Shown one piece after another: positions 35,001 through 51,000 of a DNA stretch of 64,000 bases. Both the position numbers and the translations under genes were made by a program. The stretch's first letter is position 1; each line of letters opens with the position of its first letter. Origin of the DNA: Seriola aureovittata (lineage: Eukaryota; Chordata; Actinopteri; Carangiformes; Carangidae); contig NC_079366.1 in NCBI RefSeq assembly GCF_021018895.1, positions 30,930,771-30,994,770 of the forward strand, given 5' to 3'. Under the pieces are notes generated by a model. The model saw nothing but the letters and a program-made list of their open reading frames with translations. It had not been told where the DNA came from and did no database searches.

Positions 35001-38000
35001 ATGCTTTACTATACAATGACTTTTTTTGCCTTACTATACTATGATATTTTTATGACTTTTTATGCCTTACTATATTATGACATTTTTATGACTTTTTATG
35101 CTTTACTATACAATGACGTTTTTTTTTGTTTTTATGCCCTACTATAATATGATGTTTTTATGACTTTTTATGCTTTACTATACAATGACTTTTTATGCCT
35201 TACTATACTATGACATTTTCATGACTTTTTATGCCCTACTATACTATGACGTTTTTATAACTTTTTATGCCCTACTATACTATGACGTTTTTTTTAATTT
35301 TTATGCCCTACTATACTATGACGTTTTTATGACTTTTTACGCCTTGTTATACTATGACGTTTTTTTGACTTTTTATGCCCTACTATACTATGACGTTTTT
35401 ATGACTTTTTATGCCTTTTTATACTATGACGTTTGTATGACTTTTTATACCTCACTATATAATGACTTTTTTTGCCTTACTATACTATGACGTTTTTATG
35501 ACTTTTTACGCCTTGTTATACTATGACGTTTTTATGACTTTTTATGCCTTTTTATACTATGACGTTTGTATGACTTTTTATACCTCACTATATAATGACT
35601 CTTTTTTCCCCTTACTATACTATGACGTTTTTATGACTTTTTATGCCTTTTTATACTATGACGTTTTTATGACTTTTTATACCTCACTATATATGACTTT
35701 TTTTTGCCATACTATACTATGACGTTTTTATGACTTTTTATGCCTTGTTATACTATGACGTTTTTTTGACTTTTTATGCCCTACTATACTATGACGTTAT
35801 TTTGACTTTTTATGCCCTACTATACTATGACGTTTTTAAGACTTTTTATGCCTTGTTATACTATGACTTTTTTATGACTTTTTATGCCCTACTATACTAT
35901 GACGTTTTTATGACTTTTTATGGCTTGTTATAATATGACGTTTTTATGAATTTTTATACCTCACTATATAATGACTTTTTTTGCCTTACTATACTATGAC
36001 ATTTTCATGACTTTTTATGCCCTACTATACTATGACGTTTTTATAACTTTTTATGCCCTACTATACTATGACGTTTTTTTTAATTTTTATGCCCTACTAT
36101 ACTATGACGTTTTTATGACTTTTTACGCCTTGTTATACTATGACGTTTTTTTGACTTTTTATGCCCTACTATACTATGACGTTTTTATGACTTTTTATTC
36201 CTTACTATCCTATGAAATTTTTATGACTTTTTATGCCTTACTATACTATGAAATTTTTATGACTTTTTATGCCTTACTATACTATGACGTTTTTATGAGT
36301 TTTTATGCCTTATTATACTATGACTTTTTATGATTTACTATACAATGACTTTTTATGCCTTGCTATACTATGACGTTTTTATGACTTTTTATGCCTTAAT
36401 ATACAATGACTTTTTATGCCTTGCTATACTATGACGTTTTTATGACTTTTTATGCCTTACTATAAGATTAGTTTTTATTACTTACTATACTATGTTGTTT
36501 TAATGACTTTACAAGCCTTAATATACAATTATGTTTTTATGACTTTTTATGCCTTACTATACTATGACTTTTTTTCACTTTTTATGCCTTACTATAGTAT
36601 GACGTTTTTAAGACTTTTTATGCCCTACTATACTATGATGTTTTTATGACTTTTTATGCCTTACTATACAATGACCTTTTATGCCTTACTATACTATGTC
36701 ATTTTTATGACTTTTTATGCCTTACTATACAATGACCTTTTATGCCTTACTATACTATGTCATTTTTATGACTTTTTTTGCCTTACTATAAGATTACTTT
36801 TTATGCCTTACTATACTATAACGTTTTTTTGACTTTTTATGCCTTGCTATACTATGACGTATTTTTTTACTTTTTATGCCTCAATATTAAATGAATTTTT
36901 AAGCCTTATTATACTGTGATGTTTTTATGACTTTTTATGCTTTACTATACAATGACTTTTTATGTCTTGTTATACTGTGACGTTTTTATGACTTTTTATA
37001 CCTCACTATATAATGACTTTTTTTGCCTTACTATACTATGACGTTTTTATGACTTTTTATGCCTTGTTATACTATGACGTTTTTTTGACTTTTGCCTTAC
37101 TATACTATGACGTTTTTATGACTTTTTACGCCTTGTTATACTATGACGTTTTTATGACCTTTTATACCTCACTATATAATGACTTTTTTTGCCTTACTAT
37201 ACTATGACGTTTTTATGACTTTTTATGCCTTGTTATAACATGATGTTTTTATGAGTTTTTATTCCTCACTATGTAATGACTTTTTATACTATGATGTTTT
37301 TATGACTTTTTATGCTTTGTTATACTATGACGATTTTATGAATTTTTATGCTTCACTATACAATGACTTTTTATGCCTTACTATACTATGATATTTTTAT
37401 GACTTTTTATGCCTTGTTATACTATGACGTTTTTATGACTTTTTATGCCTTGTTATACTATGACGTTTTTATGACTTTTTATACTTTACTATACAATTAC
37501 TTTTTATACCTTACTATACTATGACTTTTTATGACTTTTTATGCCTTGTTATACTATGACGTTTTTATGACCTTTTATGCCTTGTTATACTATGACGTTT
37601 TTATGAGTTTTTATACTTTACTATACAATTACTTTTTATACCTTACTATAGTTTGACGTTTTTATGACTTTTTATACCTTGTTATACTATGACGTTTTTA
37701 TGACTTTTTATACCTTGTTATACTATGACGTTTTTATGACTTTTTATACCTCACTATATAATGACTTTTTTTGCCTTACTATACTATGACATTTTTATGA
37801 CTTTTTATGCCTTTTTATACTATGACGTTTTTATGACTTTTTATACCTCACTATATAATGACTCTTTTTTGCCTTACTATACTATGACGTTTTTATGACT
37901 TTTTATGCCTTTTTATACTATGACGTTTTTATGACTTTTTATACCTCACTATATAATGACTCTTTTTTGCCTTACTATACTATGACGTTTTTATGACTTT

Positions 38001-41000
38001 TTATGCCTTGTTATACTATGACGTTTTTTTGACTTTTAATGCCCTACTATACTATGACTTTTTATACTATGACGTTTTTATGACCTTTTATGCCTTACTA
38101 TACTATGACTTTTTATGACTTTTTATACCTCACTATATAATGACTTTTTTTGCCTTACTATACTATGACGTTTTTATGACTTTTTATACCTCACTATATA
38201 ATGACTTTTTTTGTCTTACTATGACGTTTTTATGACTTTTTATGCCTTACTATACTATGACGTTTTTATGAGTTTTTATGCCTTATTATACTATGACTTT
38301 TATGATTTACTATACAATGACTTTTTATGCCTTGCTATACTATGACGTTTTTTTGACTTTTTATGCCTTAATATACAATGACTTTTTATGCCTTGCTATA
38401 CTATGACGTTTTTATGACTTTTTATGCCTTACTATAAGATTAGTTTTTATTACTTACTATACTATGTTGTTTTAATGACTTTACAAGCCTTAATATACAA
38501 TTATGTTTTTATGACTTTTTATGCCTTACTATACTATGACTTTTTTTCACTTTTTATGCCTTACTATAGTATGACGTTTTTAAGACTTTTTATGCCCTAC
38601 TATACTATGATGTTTTTATGACTTTTTATGCCTTACTATACAATGACCTTTTATGCCTTACTATACTATGTCATTTTTATGACTTTTTATGCCTTACTAT
38701 ACAATGACCTTTTATGCCTTACTATACTATGTCATTTTTATGACTTTTTATGCCTTAATATACAATGACTTTTTATGCCTTGCTATACTATGACGTTTTT
38801 ATGACTTTTTATGCCTTACTATAAGATTAGTTTTTATTACTTACTATACTATGTTGTTTTAATGACTTTACAAGCCTTAATATACAATTATGTTTTTATG
38901 ACTTTTTATGCCTTACTATACTATGACTTTTTTTCACTTTTTATGCCTTACTATAGTATAACGTTTTTTTGACTTTTTATGCCTTGCTATACTATGACGT
39001 ATTTTTTGACTTTTTATGCCTCAATATTAAATGAATTTTTAAGCCTTATTATACTGTGATGTTTTTATGACTTTTTATGCTTTACTATACAATGACTTTT
39101 TATGTCTTGTTATACTGACGTTTTTATGAGATTTTATACCTCACTATATAATTACTTTTTTTACCTTACTATACTAAGACGTTTTTATGACTTTTTATGC
39201 CTTGTTATACTGTGACGTTTTTATGAGATTTTATACCTCACTATATAATGACTTTTTATGCCTTACTATACTACGACTTTTTATGCCTTGTTATACTATG
39301 ACGTTTTTATGACTTTTTATACCTCACTATATAATAACTTTTTTTTACCTTACTATACTATGACGTTTTTATGACTTTTTATGCCTTGTTATACTATGAC
39401 GTTTTTATGAATTTTAATACCTCACTATATGATGACTTTTTTTGCCTTACTATAATATGACGTTTTTTTGACTTTTTATGCCCTACTATACTATGACGTT
39501 TTCATGACTTTTTATGCCTTACTATACTATGACGTTTTTTTGACTTTTTATGCCCTACTATACTATGACGTTTTTATGACTTTTTATGGCTTGTTATAAT
39601 ATGACGTTTTTATGAATTTTTATACCTCACTATATAATGACTTTTTTTGCCTTACTATACTATGACATTTTCATGACTTTTTATGCCTTGTTATAATATG
39701 ACGTTTTTATGAATTTTTATGCTTTACTATACAATGACTTTTTATGCCTTACTATACTATGACGTTTTTATGACTTTTTATGCTTTACTATACAATGACT
39801 TTTTATGCCTTACTATACTATGATATTTTTATGACTTTTTATGCCTTACTATATTATGACATTTTTATGACTTTTTATGCTTTACTATACAATGACGTTT
39901 TTTTTTGTTTTTATGCCCTACTATAATATGATGTTTTTATGACTTTTTATGCTTTACTATACAATGACTTTTTATGCCTTACTATACTATGACGTTTTTA
40001 TAACTTTTTATGCCCTACTATACTATGACGTTTTTTTTAATTTTTATGCCCTACTATACTATGACGTTTTTATGACTTTTTACGCCTTGTTATACTATGA
40101 CGTTTTTTTGACTTTTTATGCCCTACTATACTATGACGTTTTTATGACTTTTTATGCCTTTTTATACTATGACGTTTGTATGACTTTTTATACCTCACTA
40201 TATAATGACTTTTTTTGCCTTACTATACTATGACGTTTTTATGACTTTTTACGCCTTGTTATACTATGACGTTTTTATGACTTTTTATGCCTTTTTATAC
40301 TATGACGTTTGTATGACTTTTTATACCTCACTATATAATGACTCTTTTTTGCCTTACTATACTATGACGTTTTTATGACTTTTTATGCCTTTTTATACTA
40401 TGACGTTTTTATGACTTTTTATACCTCACTATATAATGACTCTTTTTTGCCTTACTATACTATGACGTTTTTATGACTTTTTATGCCTTGTTATACTATG
40501 ACGTTTTTTTGACTTTTAATGCCCTACTATACTATGACGTTTTTATGACTTTTTATGCCTTGCTATACTATGACGTTTTTATGACTTTTTATACCTCACT
40601 ATATAATTACTTTTTTTTCCCTTACTATACTATGACGTTTTTATGACTTTTTATGCCTTTTTATACTATGACGTTTTTATGACTTTTTATACCTCACTAT
40701 ATATGACTTTTTTTTGCCATACTATACTATGACGTTTTTATGACTTTTTATGCCTTGTTATACTATGACGTTTTTTTGACTTTTTATGCCCTACTATACT
40801 ATGACGTTTTTTTGACTTTTTATGCCCTACTATACTATGACGTTTTTAAGACTTTTTATGCCTTGTTATACTATGACTTTTTTATGACTTTTTATACCTT
40901 GTTATACTATGACGTTTTTATGACTTTTTATACCTCACTATATAATGACTTTTTTTGCCTTACTATACTATGACGTTTTTATGACTTTTTATGTCTTGTT

Positions 41001-42000
41001 ATACTGTGACGTTTTTATGACTTTTTATACCTCACTATATAATGACTTTTTTTTGCCTTAATATACTATGACGTTTTTATGACTTTTTATGCCTTGTTAT
41101 ACTATGACGTTTTTTTGACTTTTGCCTTACTATACTATGACGTTTTTATGACTTTTTACGCCTTGTTATACTATGACGTTTTTATGACCTTTTATACCTC
41201 ACTATATAATGACTTTTTTTTGCCTTACTATACTATGACGTTTTTATGACTTTTTATGCCTTGTTATAACATGATGTTTTTATGAGTTTTTATTCCTCAC
41301 TATGTAATGACTTTTTATACTATGATGTTTTTATGACTTTTTATGCTTTGTTATACTATGACGATTTTATGAATTTTTATGCTTCACTATACAATGACTT
41401 TTTATGCCTTACTATACTATGATATTTTTATGACTTTTTATGCCTTGTTATACTATGACGTTTTTATGACTTTTTATGCCTTGTTATACTATGACGTTTT
41501 TATGACTTTTTATACTTTACTATACAATTACTTTTTATACCTTACTATACTATGATATTTTTATGACTTTTTATGCCTTGTTATACTATGACGTTTTTAT
41601 GACCTTTTATGCCTTGTTATACTATGACGTTTTTATGAGTTTTTATACTTTACTATACAATTACTTTTTATACCTTACTATAGTTTGACGTTTTTATGAC
41701 TTTTTATACCTTGTTATACTATGACGTTTTTATGACTTTTTATACCTTGTTATACTATGACGTTTTTATGACTTTTTATACCTCACTATATAATGACTTT
41801 TTTTGCCTTACTATACTATGACATTTTTATGACTTTTTATGCCTTTTTATACTATGACGTTTTTATGACTTTTTATACCTCACTATATAATGACTCTTTT
41901 TTGCCTTACTATACTATGACGTTTTTATGACTTTTTATGCCTTTTTATACTATGACGTTTTTATGACTTTTTATACCTCACTATATAATGACTCTTTTTT
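32040..42000. repeat. Left half of the array: heterogeneous units with kilobase-scale internal duplications
   Basis: Rare unit variants recur as ordered blocks. 32521-33300 recurs at 36181-36970 (offset 3660-3661, matching line by line apart from small indels). 34030-35500 recurs at about 38815-40310 (offset 4782 measured at ATAGTATAAC). The segment around 37231 recurs at 41262 (offset 4031, word TGTTATAACATGATG). The rare word CAATATTAAATGAATTTTTA occurs at 33221, 34240, 36882 and 39022. Limits between this half and the next are approximate. Confidence 0.85.
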
Positions 42001-45000
42001 GCCTTACTATACTATGACGTTTTTATGACTTTTTATGCCTTGTTATACTATGACGTTTTTTTGACTTTTAATGCCCTACTATACTATGACGTTTTTATGA
42101 CTTTTTATACCTCACTATATAATGACTTTTTTTTCCCTTACTATACTATGACGTTTTTATGACTTTTTATACCTCACTATATAATGACTTTTTTTGTCTT
42201 ACTATGACGTTTTTATGACTTTTTATGCCTTTTTATACTATGACGTTTTTATGACTTTTTATACCTCACTATATAATGACTTTTTTTTGCCTTACTATAT
42301 TATGACGTTTTTATGACTTTTTATGCCTTGTTATACTATGACGTTTTTATGAGTTTTTAAACCTCACTATATAATGACTTTTTTTGCCTTACTATACTAT
42401 GACGTTTTTATGACTTTTTATGCCTTTTTATACTATGACGTTTTTTTGACTTTTTATACCTCACTATATATGACTTTTTTTTGCCATACTATACTATGAC
42501 GTTTTTATGACTTTTTGTGCCTTGTTATACTATGATGTTTTTTTGACTTTTTATGCCCTACTATACTATGACGTTTTTATGACGTTTTTATGACTTTTTA
42601 TACCTCACTATATAATGACTTTTTTTTGCCTTATTATACTATGACGTTTTTATGACTTTTTATGCCTTGTTATACTATGACGTTTTTTTGACTTTTTATG
42701 CCCTACTATACTATGATGTTTTTAAGACTTTTTATGCCTTTTTATACTATGACGTTTTTATGACTTTTTATACCTCACTATATAATGACTTTTTTTGCCT
42801 TACTATACTATGACGTTATTATGACTTTTTACGCCTTGTTATACTATGACGTTTTTATGACCTTTTATACCTCACTATATAATGACTTTTTTTGCCTTAC
42901 TATACTATGACGTTTTTATGACTTTTTATGCCTTGTTATACTATGACGATTTTATGAATTTTTATGCTTCACTATACAATGACTTTTTATGCCTTACTAT
43001 ACTATGACGTTTTTATGACTTTTTATGCCTTACTATACTATGACGTTTTTTTGACTTTTTATGCCCTACTATACTATGACGTTTTTATGACTTTTTATGC
43101 CTTGTTATACTATGACTTTTTTATGACTTTTTATACCTTGTTATACTATGACGTTTTTATGACTTTTTATACCTCACTATATAATGACTTTTTTTGCCTT
43201 CCTATACTATGACGTTTTTATGACTTTTTATACCTTGTTATACTATGACGTTTTTATGACTTTTTATACCTCACTATATAATGACTTTTTTTGCCTTACT
43301 ATACTATGACATTTTTATGACTTTTTATGCCTCGTTATACTATGACGTTTTCATGAATTTTTATACCTCACTATATATGACTTTTTTTTTGCCTTACTAT
43401 AGTTTGACGTTTTTATGACTTTTTATACCTTGTTATACTATGACGTTTTTATGACTTTTTATACCTTGTTGTACTACGACGTTTTTATGACTTTTTATAC
43501 CTCACTATATAATGACTTTTTTTTGCATTACTATACTATGACGTTTTTTTGACTTTTTATGCCCTACTATACTATGACATTTTTATGACTTTTTATGCCT
43601 TTTTATACTATGACGTTTTTATGACTTTTTATACCTCACTATATGATGACTTTTTTTGCCTTACTATACTATGACGTTTTTATGACTTTTTATGCCTTTT
43701 TATACTATGACGTTTTTATGACTTTTTATACCTCACTATATAATGACTTTTTTTTTGCCTTGCTATACTATGACGTTTTTATGACTTTTTATGCCTTGTT
43801 ATACTATGACGTTTTTATGACTTTTTATACCTCACTATATAATGACTTTTTTTTGCCTTAATATACTATGACGTTTTTATGACTTTTTATGCCTTGTTAT
43901 ACTATGACGTTTTTTTGACTTTTTATGCCCTACTATACTATGACGTTTTTTTGACTTTTTATGCCCTACTATACTATGACGTTTTTATGACTTTTTATGC
44001 CTTGTTATACTATGACTTTTTTATGACTTTTTATACCTTGTTATACTATGACGTTTTTATGACTTTTTGTACCTCACTATATAATGACTTTTTTTGCCTT
44101 ACTATACTATGACGTTTTTATGACTTTTTATGTCTTGTTATACTATGACGTTTTTATGACTTTTTATACCTCACTATATAATGACTTTTTTTGCCTTACA
44201 ATACTATGACGTTTTTATGACTTTTTTTACCTTGTTATACTATGACGTTTTTATGACTTTTTATACCTCACTATATAATGACTTTTTTTTGCCTTACAAT
44301 ACGATGATGTTTTTTTGACTTTTTATGCCTTGTTATACTATGACGTTTTTATGACCTTTTATGCCTTGTTATACTATTACGTTTTTATGAATTTTTATAC
44401 TTTACTATACAATTACTTTTTATACCTTATTATACTATGATATTTTTATGACTTTTTTTTGCCTTGCTATACTATGACATTTTTATGACTTTTTATGCCT
44501 TACTATACTATGACGTTTTTATGACTTTTTATACCTCACTATATAATGACTTTTTTTTCCTTACTATACTATGACGTTTTTATGACTTTTTATGCCTTGT
44601 TATACTATGACGATTTTATGAATTTTTATACCTCACTATATAATGACTTTTTTTGCCTTACTATACTATGACGTTTTTTTGACTTTTTATGCCCTACTAT
44701 ACTATGACGTTTTTATGACTTTTTATGCCTTGTTATACTATGACTTTTTTATGACTTTTTATACCTTGTTATACTATGACGTTTTTATGACTTTTTATAC
44801 CTCACTATATAATGACTTTTTTTGCCTTCCTATACTATGACGTTTTTATGACTTTTTATACCTTGTTATACTATGACGTTTTTATGACTTTTTATACCTC
44901 ACTATATAATGACTTTTTTTGCCTTACTATACTATGACGTTTTTATGACTTTTTATGTCTTGTTATACTATGACGTTTTTATGACTTTTTATACCTCACT

Positions 45001-48000
45001 ATATAATGACTTTTTTTGCCTTACTATACTATGACATTTTTATGACTTTTTATGCCTCGTTATACTATGACGTTTTCATGAATTTTTATACCTCACTATA
45101 TATGACTTTTTTTTTGCCTTACTATATTTTGACGTTTTTATGACTTTTTATACCTTGTTATACTATGACGTTTTTATGACTTTTTATACCTTGTTATACT
45201 ACGATGTTTTTATGACTTTTTATACCTCACTATATAATGACTTTTTTTTGCATTACTATACTATGACGTTTTTTTGACTTTTTATGCCCTACTATACTAT
45301 GACATTTTTATGACTTTTTATGCCTTTTTATACTATGACGTTTTTATGACTTTTTATACCTCACTATATGATGACTTTTTTTGCCTTACTATACTATGAC
45401 GTTTTTATGACTTTTTATGCCTTTTTATACTATGACGTTTTTATGACTTTTTATACCTCACTATATAATGACTTTTTTTTTGCCTTGCTATACTATGACG
45501 TTTTTATGACTTTTTATGCCTTGTTATACTATGACGTTTTTATGACTTTTTATACCTCACTATATAATGACTTTTTTTTGCCTTAATATACTATGACGTT
45601 TTTATGACTTTTTATGCCTTGTTATACTATGACGTTTTTATGACTTTTTATACCTCACTATATAATTACTTTTTTTTGCATTACTATACTATGACGTTTT
45701 TATGACTTTTTATACCTCACTATATAATGACTTTTTTTGCCTTACTTTACTATGACGTTTTTATGACTTTTTATGCCTTTTTATACTATGACGTTTTTTT
45801 GACTTTTTATGCCCTACTATACTATGACGTTTTTTTGACTTTTTATGCCCTACTATACTATGACGTTTTTATGACTTTTTATGCCTTGTTATACTATGAC
45901 TTTTTTATGACTTTTTATACCTTGTTATACTATGACGTTTTTATGACTTTTTATACCTCACTATATAATGACTTTTTTTGCCTTACTATACTATGACGTT
46001 TTCATGACTTTTTATGTCTTGTTATACTATGACGTTTTTATGACTTTTTATACCTCACTATATAATGACTTTTTTTTGCCTTAATATACTATGACGTTTT
46101 TATGACTTTTTATGTCTTGTTATACTATGACGTTTTTATGACTTTTTATACCTCACTATATAATGACTTTTTTTGCCTTACAATACTATGACGTTTTTAT
46201 GACTTTTTATGCCTTTTTATACTATGACATTTTTTTGACTTTTTATGCCCTACTATACTAGGACGTTTTTTTGACTTTTTATGCCCTACTATACTATGAC
46301 GTTTTTATGACTTTTTATGCCTTGTTATACTATGACTTTTTTATGACTTTTTATACCTTGTTATACTATGACGTTTTTATGACTTTTTATACCTCACTAT
46401 ATAATGACTTTTTTTGCCTTACTATACTATGACGTTTTTATGACTTTTTATGTCTTGTTATACTATGACGTTTTTATGACTTTTTATACCTCACTATATA
46501 ATGACTTTTTTTTGCCTTAATATACTATGACGTTTTTATGACTTTTTATGTCTTGTTATACTATGACGTTTTTATGACTTTTTATACCTCACTATATAAT
46601 GACTTTTTTTGCCTTACAATACTATGACGTTTTTATGACTTTTTTTACCTTGTCATACTATGACGTTTTTATGACTTTTTATACCTCACTATATAATGAC
46701 TTTTTTTTGCCTTGCTATACTATGACATTTTTATGACTTTTTATGCCTTACTATACTATGACGTTTTTATGACTTTTTATACCTCACTATATAATGACTT
46801 TTTTTTGCCTTACTATACTATGACGTTTTTATGACTTTTTATGCCTTGTTATACTATGACGATTTTATGAATTTTTATGCTTCACTATACAATGACTTTT
46901 TATGCCTTACTAAACTATGACGTTTTTTTGACTTTTTATGCCCTACTATACTATGACGTTTTTATGACTTTTTATGCCTTGTTATACTATGACTTTTTTA
47001 TGACTTTTTATACCTTGTTATACTATGACGTTTTTATGACTTTTTATACCTCACTATATAATGACTTTTTTTGCCTTCCTATACTATGACGTGTTTATGA
47101 CTTTTTATACCTTGTTATACTATGACGTTTTTATGACTTTTTATACCTCACTATATAATGACTTTTTTTGCCTTACTATACTATGACGTTTTTATGACTT
47201 TTTATGTCTTGTTATACTATGACGTTTTTATGACTTTTTATACCTCACTATATAATGACTTTTTTTGCCTTACTATACTATGACGTTTTTATGACTTTTT
47301 ATGTCTTGTTATACTATGACGTTTTTATGACTTTTTATACCTCACTATATAATGACTTTTTTTGCCTTACAATACTATGACGTTTTTATGACTTTTTTTA
47401 CCTTGTTATACTATGACGTTTTTATGACTTTTTATACCTCACTATATAATGACTTTTTTTTGCCTTACAATACGATGATGTTTTTATGACTTTTTATGCC
47501 TTGTTATACTATGACGTTTTTATGACTTTTTATGCCTTGTTATACTATGACGTTTTTATGACCTTTTATGCCTTGTTATACTATTACGTTTTTATGAGTT
47601 TTTATACTTTACTATACAATTACTTTTTATACCTTACTATACTATGATATTTTTATGACTTTTTTTTGCCTTGCTATACTATGACATTTTTATGACTTTT
47701 TATGCCTTACTATACTATGACGTTTTTATGACTTTTTATACCTCACTATATAATGACTTTTTTTTGCCTTACTATACTATGACGTTTTTATGACTTTTTA
47801 TGCCTTGTTATACTATGACGATTTTATGAATTTTTATGCTTCACTATACAATGACTTTTTATGCCTTACTATACTATGACGTTTTTTTGACTTTTTATGC
47901 CCTACTATACTATGACGTTTTTATGACTTTTTATGCCTTGTTATACTATGACTTTTTTATGACTTTTTATACCTTGTTATACTATGACGTTTTTATGACT

Positions 48001-51000
48001 TTTTATACCTCACTATATAATGACTTTTTTTGCCTTCCTATACTATGACGTTTTTATGACTTTTTATACCTTGTTATACTATGACGTTTTTATGACTTTT
48101 TATACCTCACTATATAATGACTTTTTTTGCCTTACTATACTATGACGTTTTTATGACTTTTTATGTCTTGTTATACTATGACGTTTTTATGACTTTTTAT
48201 ACCTCACTATATAATGACTTTTTTTGCCTTACTATACTATGACATTTTTATGACTTTTTATGCCTCGTTATACTATGACGTTTTCATGAATTTTTATACC
48301 TCACTATATATGACTTTTTTTTTGCCTTACTATAGTTTGACGTTTTTATGACTTTTTATACCTTGTTATACTATGACGTTTTTTTGACTTTTTATGCCCT
48401 ACTATACTATGACGTTTTTATGACTTTTTATGCCTTGTTATACTATGACTTTTTTATGACTTTTTATACCTTGTTATACTATGACGTTTTTATGACTTTT
48501 TATACCTCACTATATAATGACTTTTTTTGCCTTACTATACTATGACGTTTTTATGACTTTTTATGTCTTGTTATACTATGACGTTTTTATGACTTTTTAT
48601 ACCTCACTATATAATTACTTTTTTTTGCATTACTATACTATGACGTTTTTATGACTTTTTATGTCTTGTTATACTATGACGTTTTTATGACTTTTTATGC
48701 CTTGTTATACTATGACGATTTTATGACTTTTTATACCTCACTATATAATGACTTTTTTTTGCATTACTATACTATTACGTTTTTATGACTTTTTATACCT
48801 CACTATATAACGACTTTTTTTGCCTTACTATACTATGACGTTTTTATGACTTTTTATACCTCACTATATAATGACTTTTTTTGCCTTACTATACTATGAC
48901 GTTTTTATGACTTTTTATGTCTTGTTATACTATGACGTTTTTATGACTTTTTATACCTCACTATATAATTACTTTTTTTTGCATTACTATACTATGACGT
49001 TTTTATGACTTTTTATGTCTTGTTATACTATGACGTTTTTATGACTTTTTATACCTCACTATATAATGACTTTTTTTGCCTTACTATACTATGACATTTT
49101 TATGACTTTTTATGCCTCGTTATACTATGACGTTTTCATGACTTTTTATACTCACTATATATGACTTTTTTTTGCCTTACTATAGTTTGACGTTTTTATG
49201 ACTTTTTATACCTTGTTATACTATGACGTTTTTATGACTTTTTATACCTTGTTATACTATGACGTTTTTATGACTTTTTATACCTCACTATATAATGACT
49301 TTTTTTTGCATTACTATACTATGACGTTTTTTTGACTTTTTATGCCCTACTATACTATGACATTTTTATCACTTTTTATGCCTTTTTATACTATGACGTT
49401 TTTATGACTTTTTATACCTCACTATATAATGACTTTTTTTGCCTTACTATACTATGACGTTTTTATGACTTTTTATGCCTTTTTATACTATGACGTTTTT
49501 ATGACTTTTTATACCTCACTATATAATGACTTTTTTTTTGCCTTACTATACTATGACGTTTTTATGACTTTTTATGCTTTACTATACAATGACTTTTTAT
49601 GCCTTGTTATACTATGACGTTTTTATGACTTTTTATGCCCTACTATACTATGACGTTTTTTTGACTTTTTATGCCCTACTATACTATGACGTTTTTATGA
49701 CTTTTTATGCCTTGTTATACTATGACTTTTTTATGACTTTTTATACCTTGTTATACTATGACGTTTTTATGACTTTTTATACCTCACTATATAATGACTT
49801 TTTTTGCCTTACTATACTATGACGTTTTTATGACTTTTTATGTCTTGTTATACTATGACGTTTTTATGACTTTTTATACCTCACTATATAATGACTTTTT
49901 TTGCCTTACTATACTATGACATTTTTATGACTTTTTATGCCTTGTTATACTATGACGTTTTTATGACTTTTTATACCTCACTATATAATGACTTTTTTTG
50001 CCTTACTATAGTTTGACGTTTTTATGACTTTTTATACCTTGTTATACTATGACGTTTTTATGACTTTTTATACCTTGTTATACTATGACGTTTTTATGAC
50101 TTTTTATACCTCACTATATAATGACTTTTTATACCTTGTTATACTATGACGTTTTTATGACTTTTTACGCCTTGTTATACTATGACGTTTTTATGACCTT
50201 TTATACCTCACTATATAATGACTTTTTTTTGCCTTACTATACTATGACGTTTTTATGACTTTTTATGCCTTTTTATACTATGACGTTTTTATGACTTTTT
50301 ATACCTCACTATATAATGACTTTTTATGCCTTGTTATACTATGACTTTTTATGACTTTTTATGCCTTTTTATACTATGACGTTTTTATGACTTTTTATAC
50401 CTCACTATATAACGACTTTTTTTGCCTTACTATACTATGACGTTTTTATGACTTTTTATGTCTTGTTATACTATGACGTTTTTATGACTTTTTATACCTC
50501 ACTATATAATGACTTTTTTTGCCTTACAATACTATGACGTTTTTATGACTTTTTATGTCTTGTTATACTATGACGTTTTTATGACTTTTTTTTGCCTTAC
50601 TATACTATGACGTTTTTATGACTTTTTATGCCTTACTATACTATGACGTTTTTATGACTTTTTATACCTTGTTATACTATGACGTTTTTATGACTTTTTA
50701 TACCTTGTTATACTATGACGTTTTTATGACTTTTTATACCTCACTATATAATGACTTTTTTTTGCATTACTATACTATTACGTTTTTTATGACTTTTTAT
50801 ACCTTGTTATACTATGACGTTTTTATGACTTTTTATACCTCACTATATAATGACTTTTTTTGCCTTACTATACTATGACATTTTTATGACTTTTTATGCC
50901 TCGTTATACTATGACGTTTTCATGAATTTTTATACCTCACTATATATGACTTTTTTTTTGCCTTACTATAGTTTGACGTTTTTATGACTTTTTATACCTT

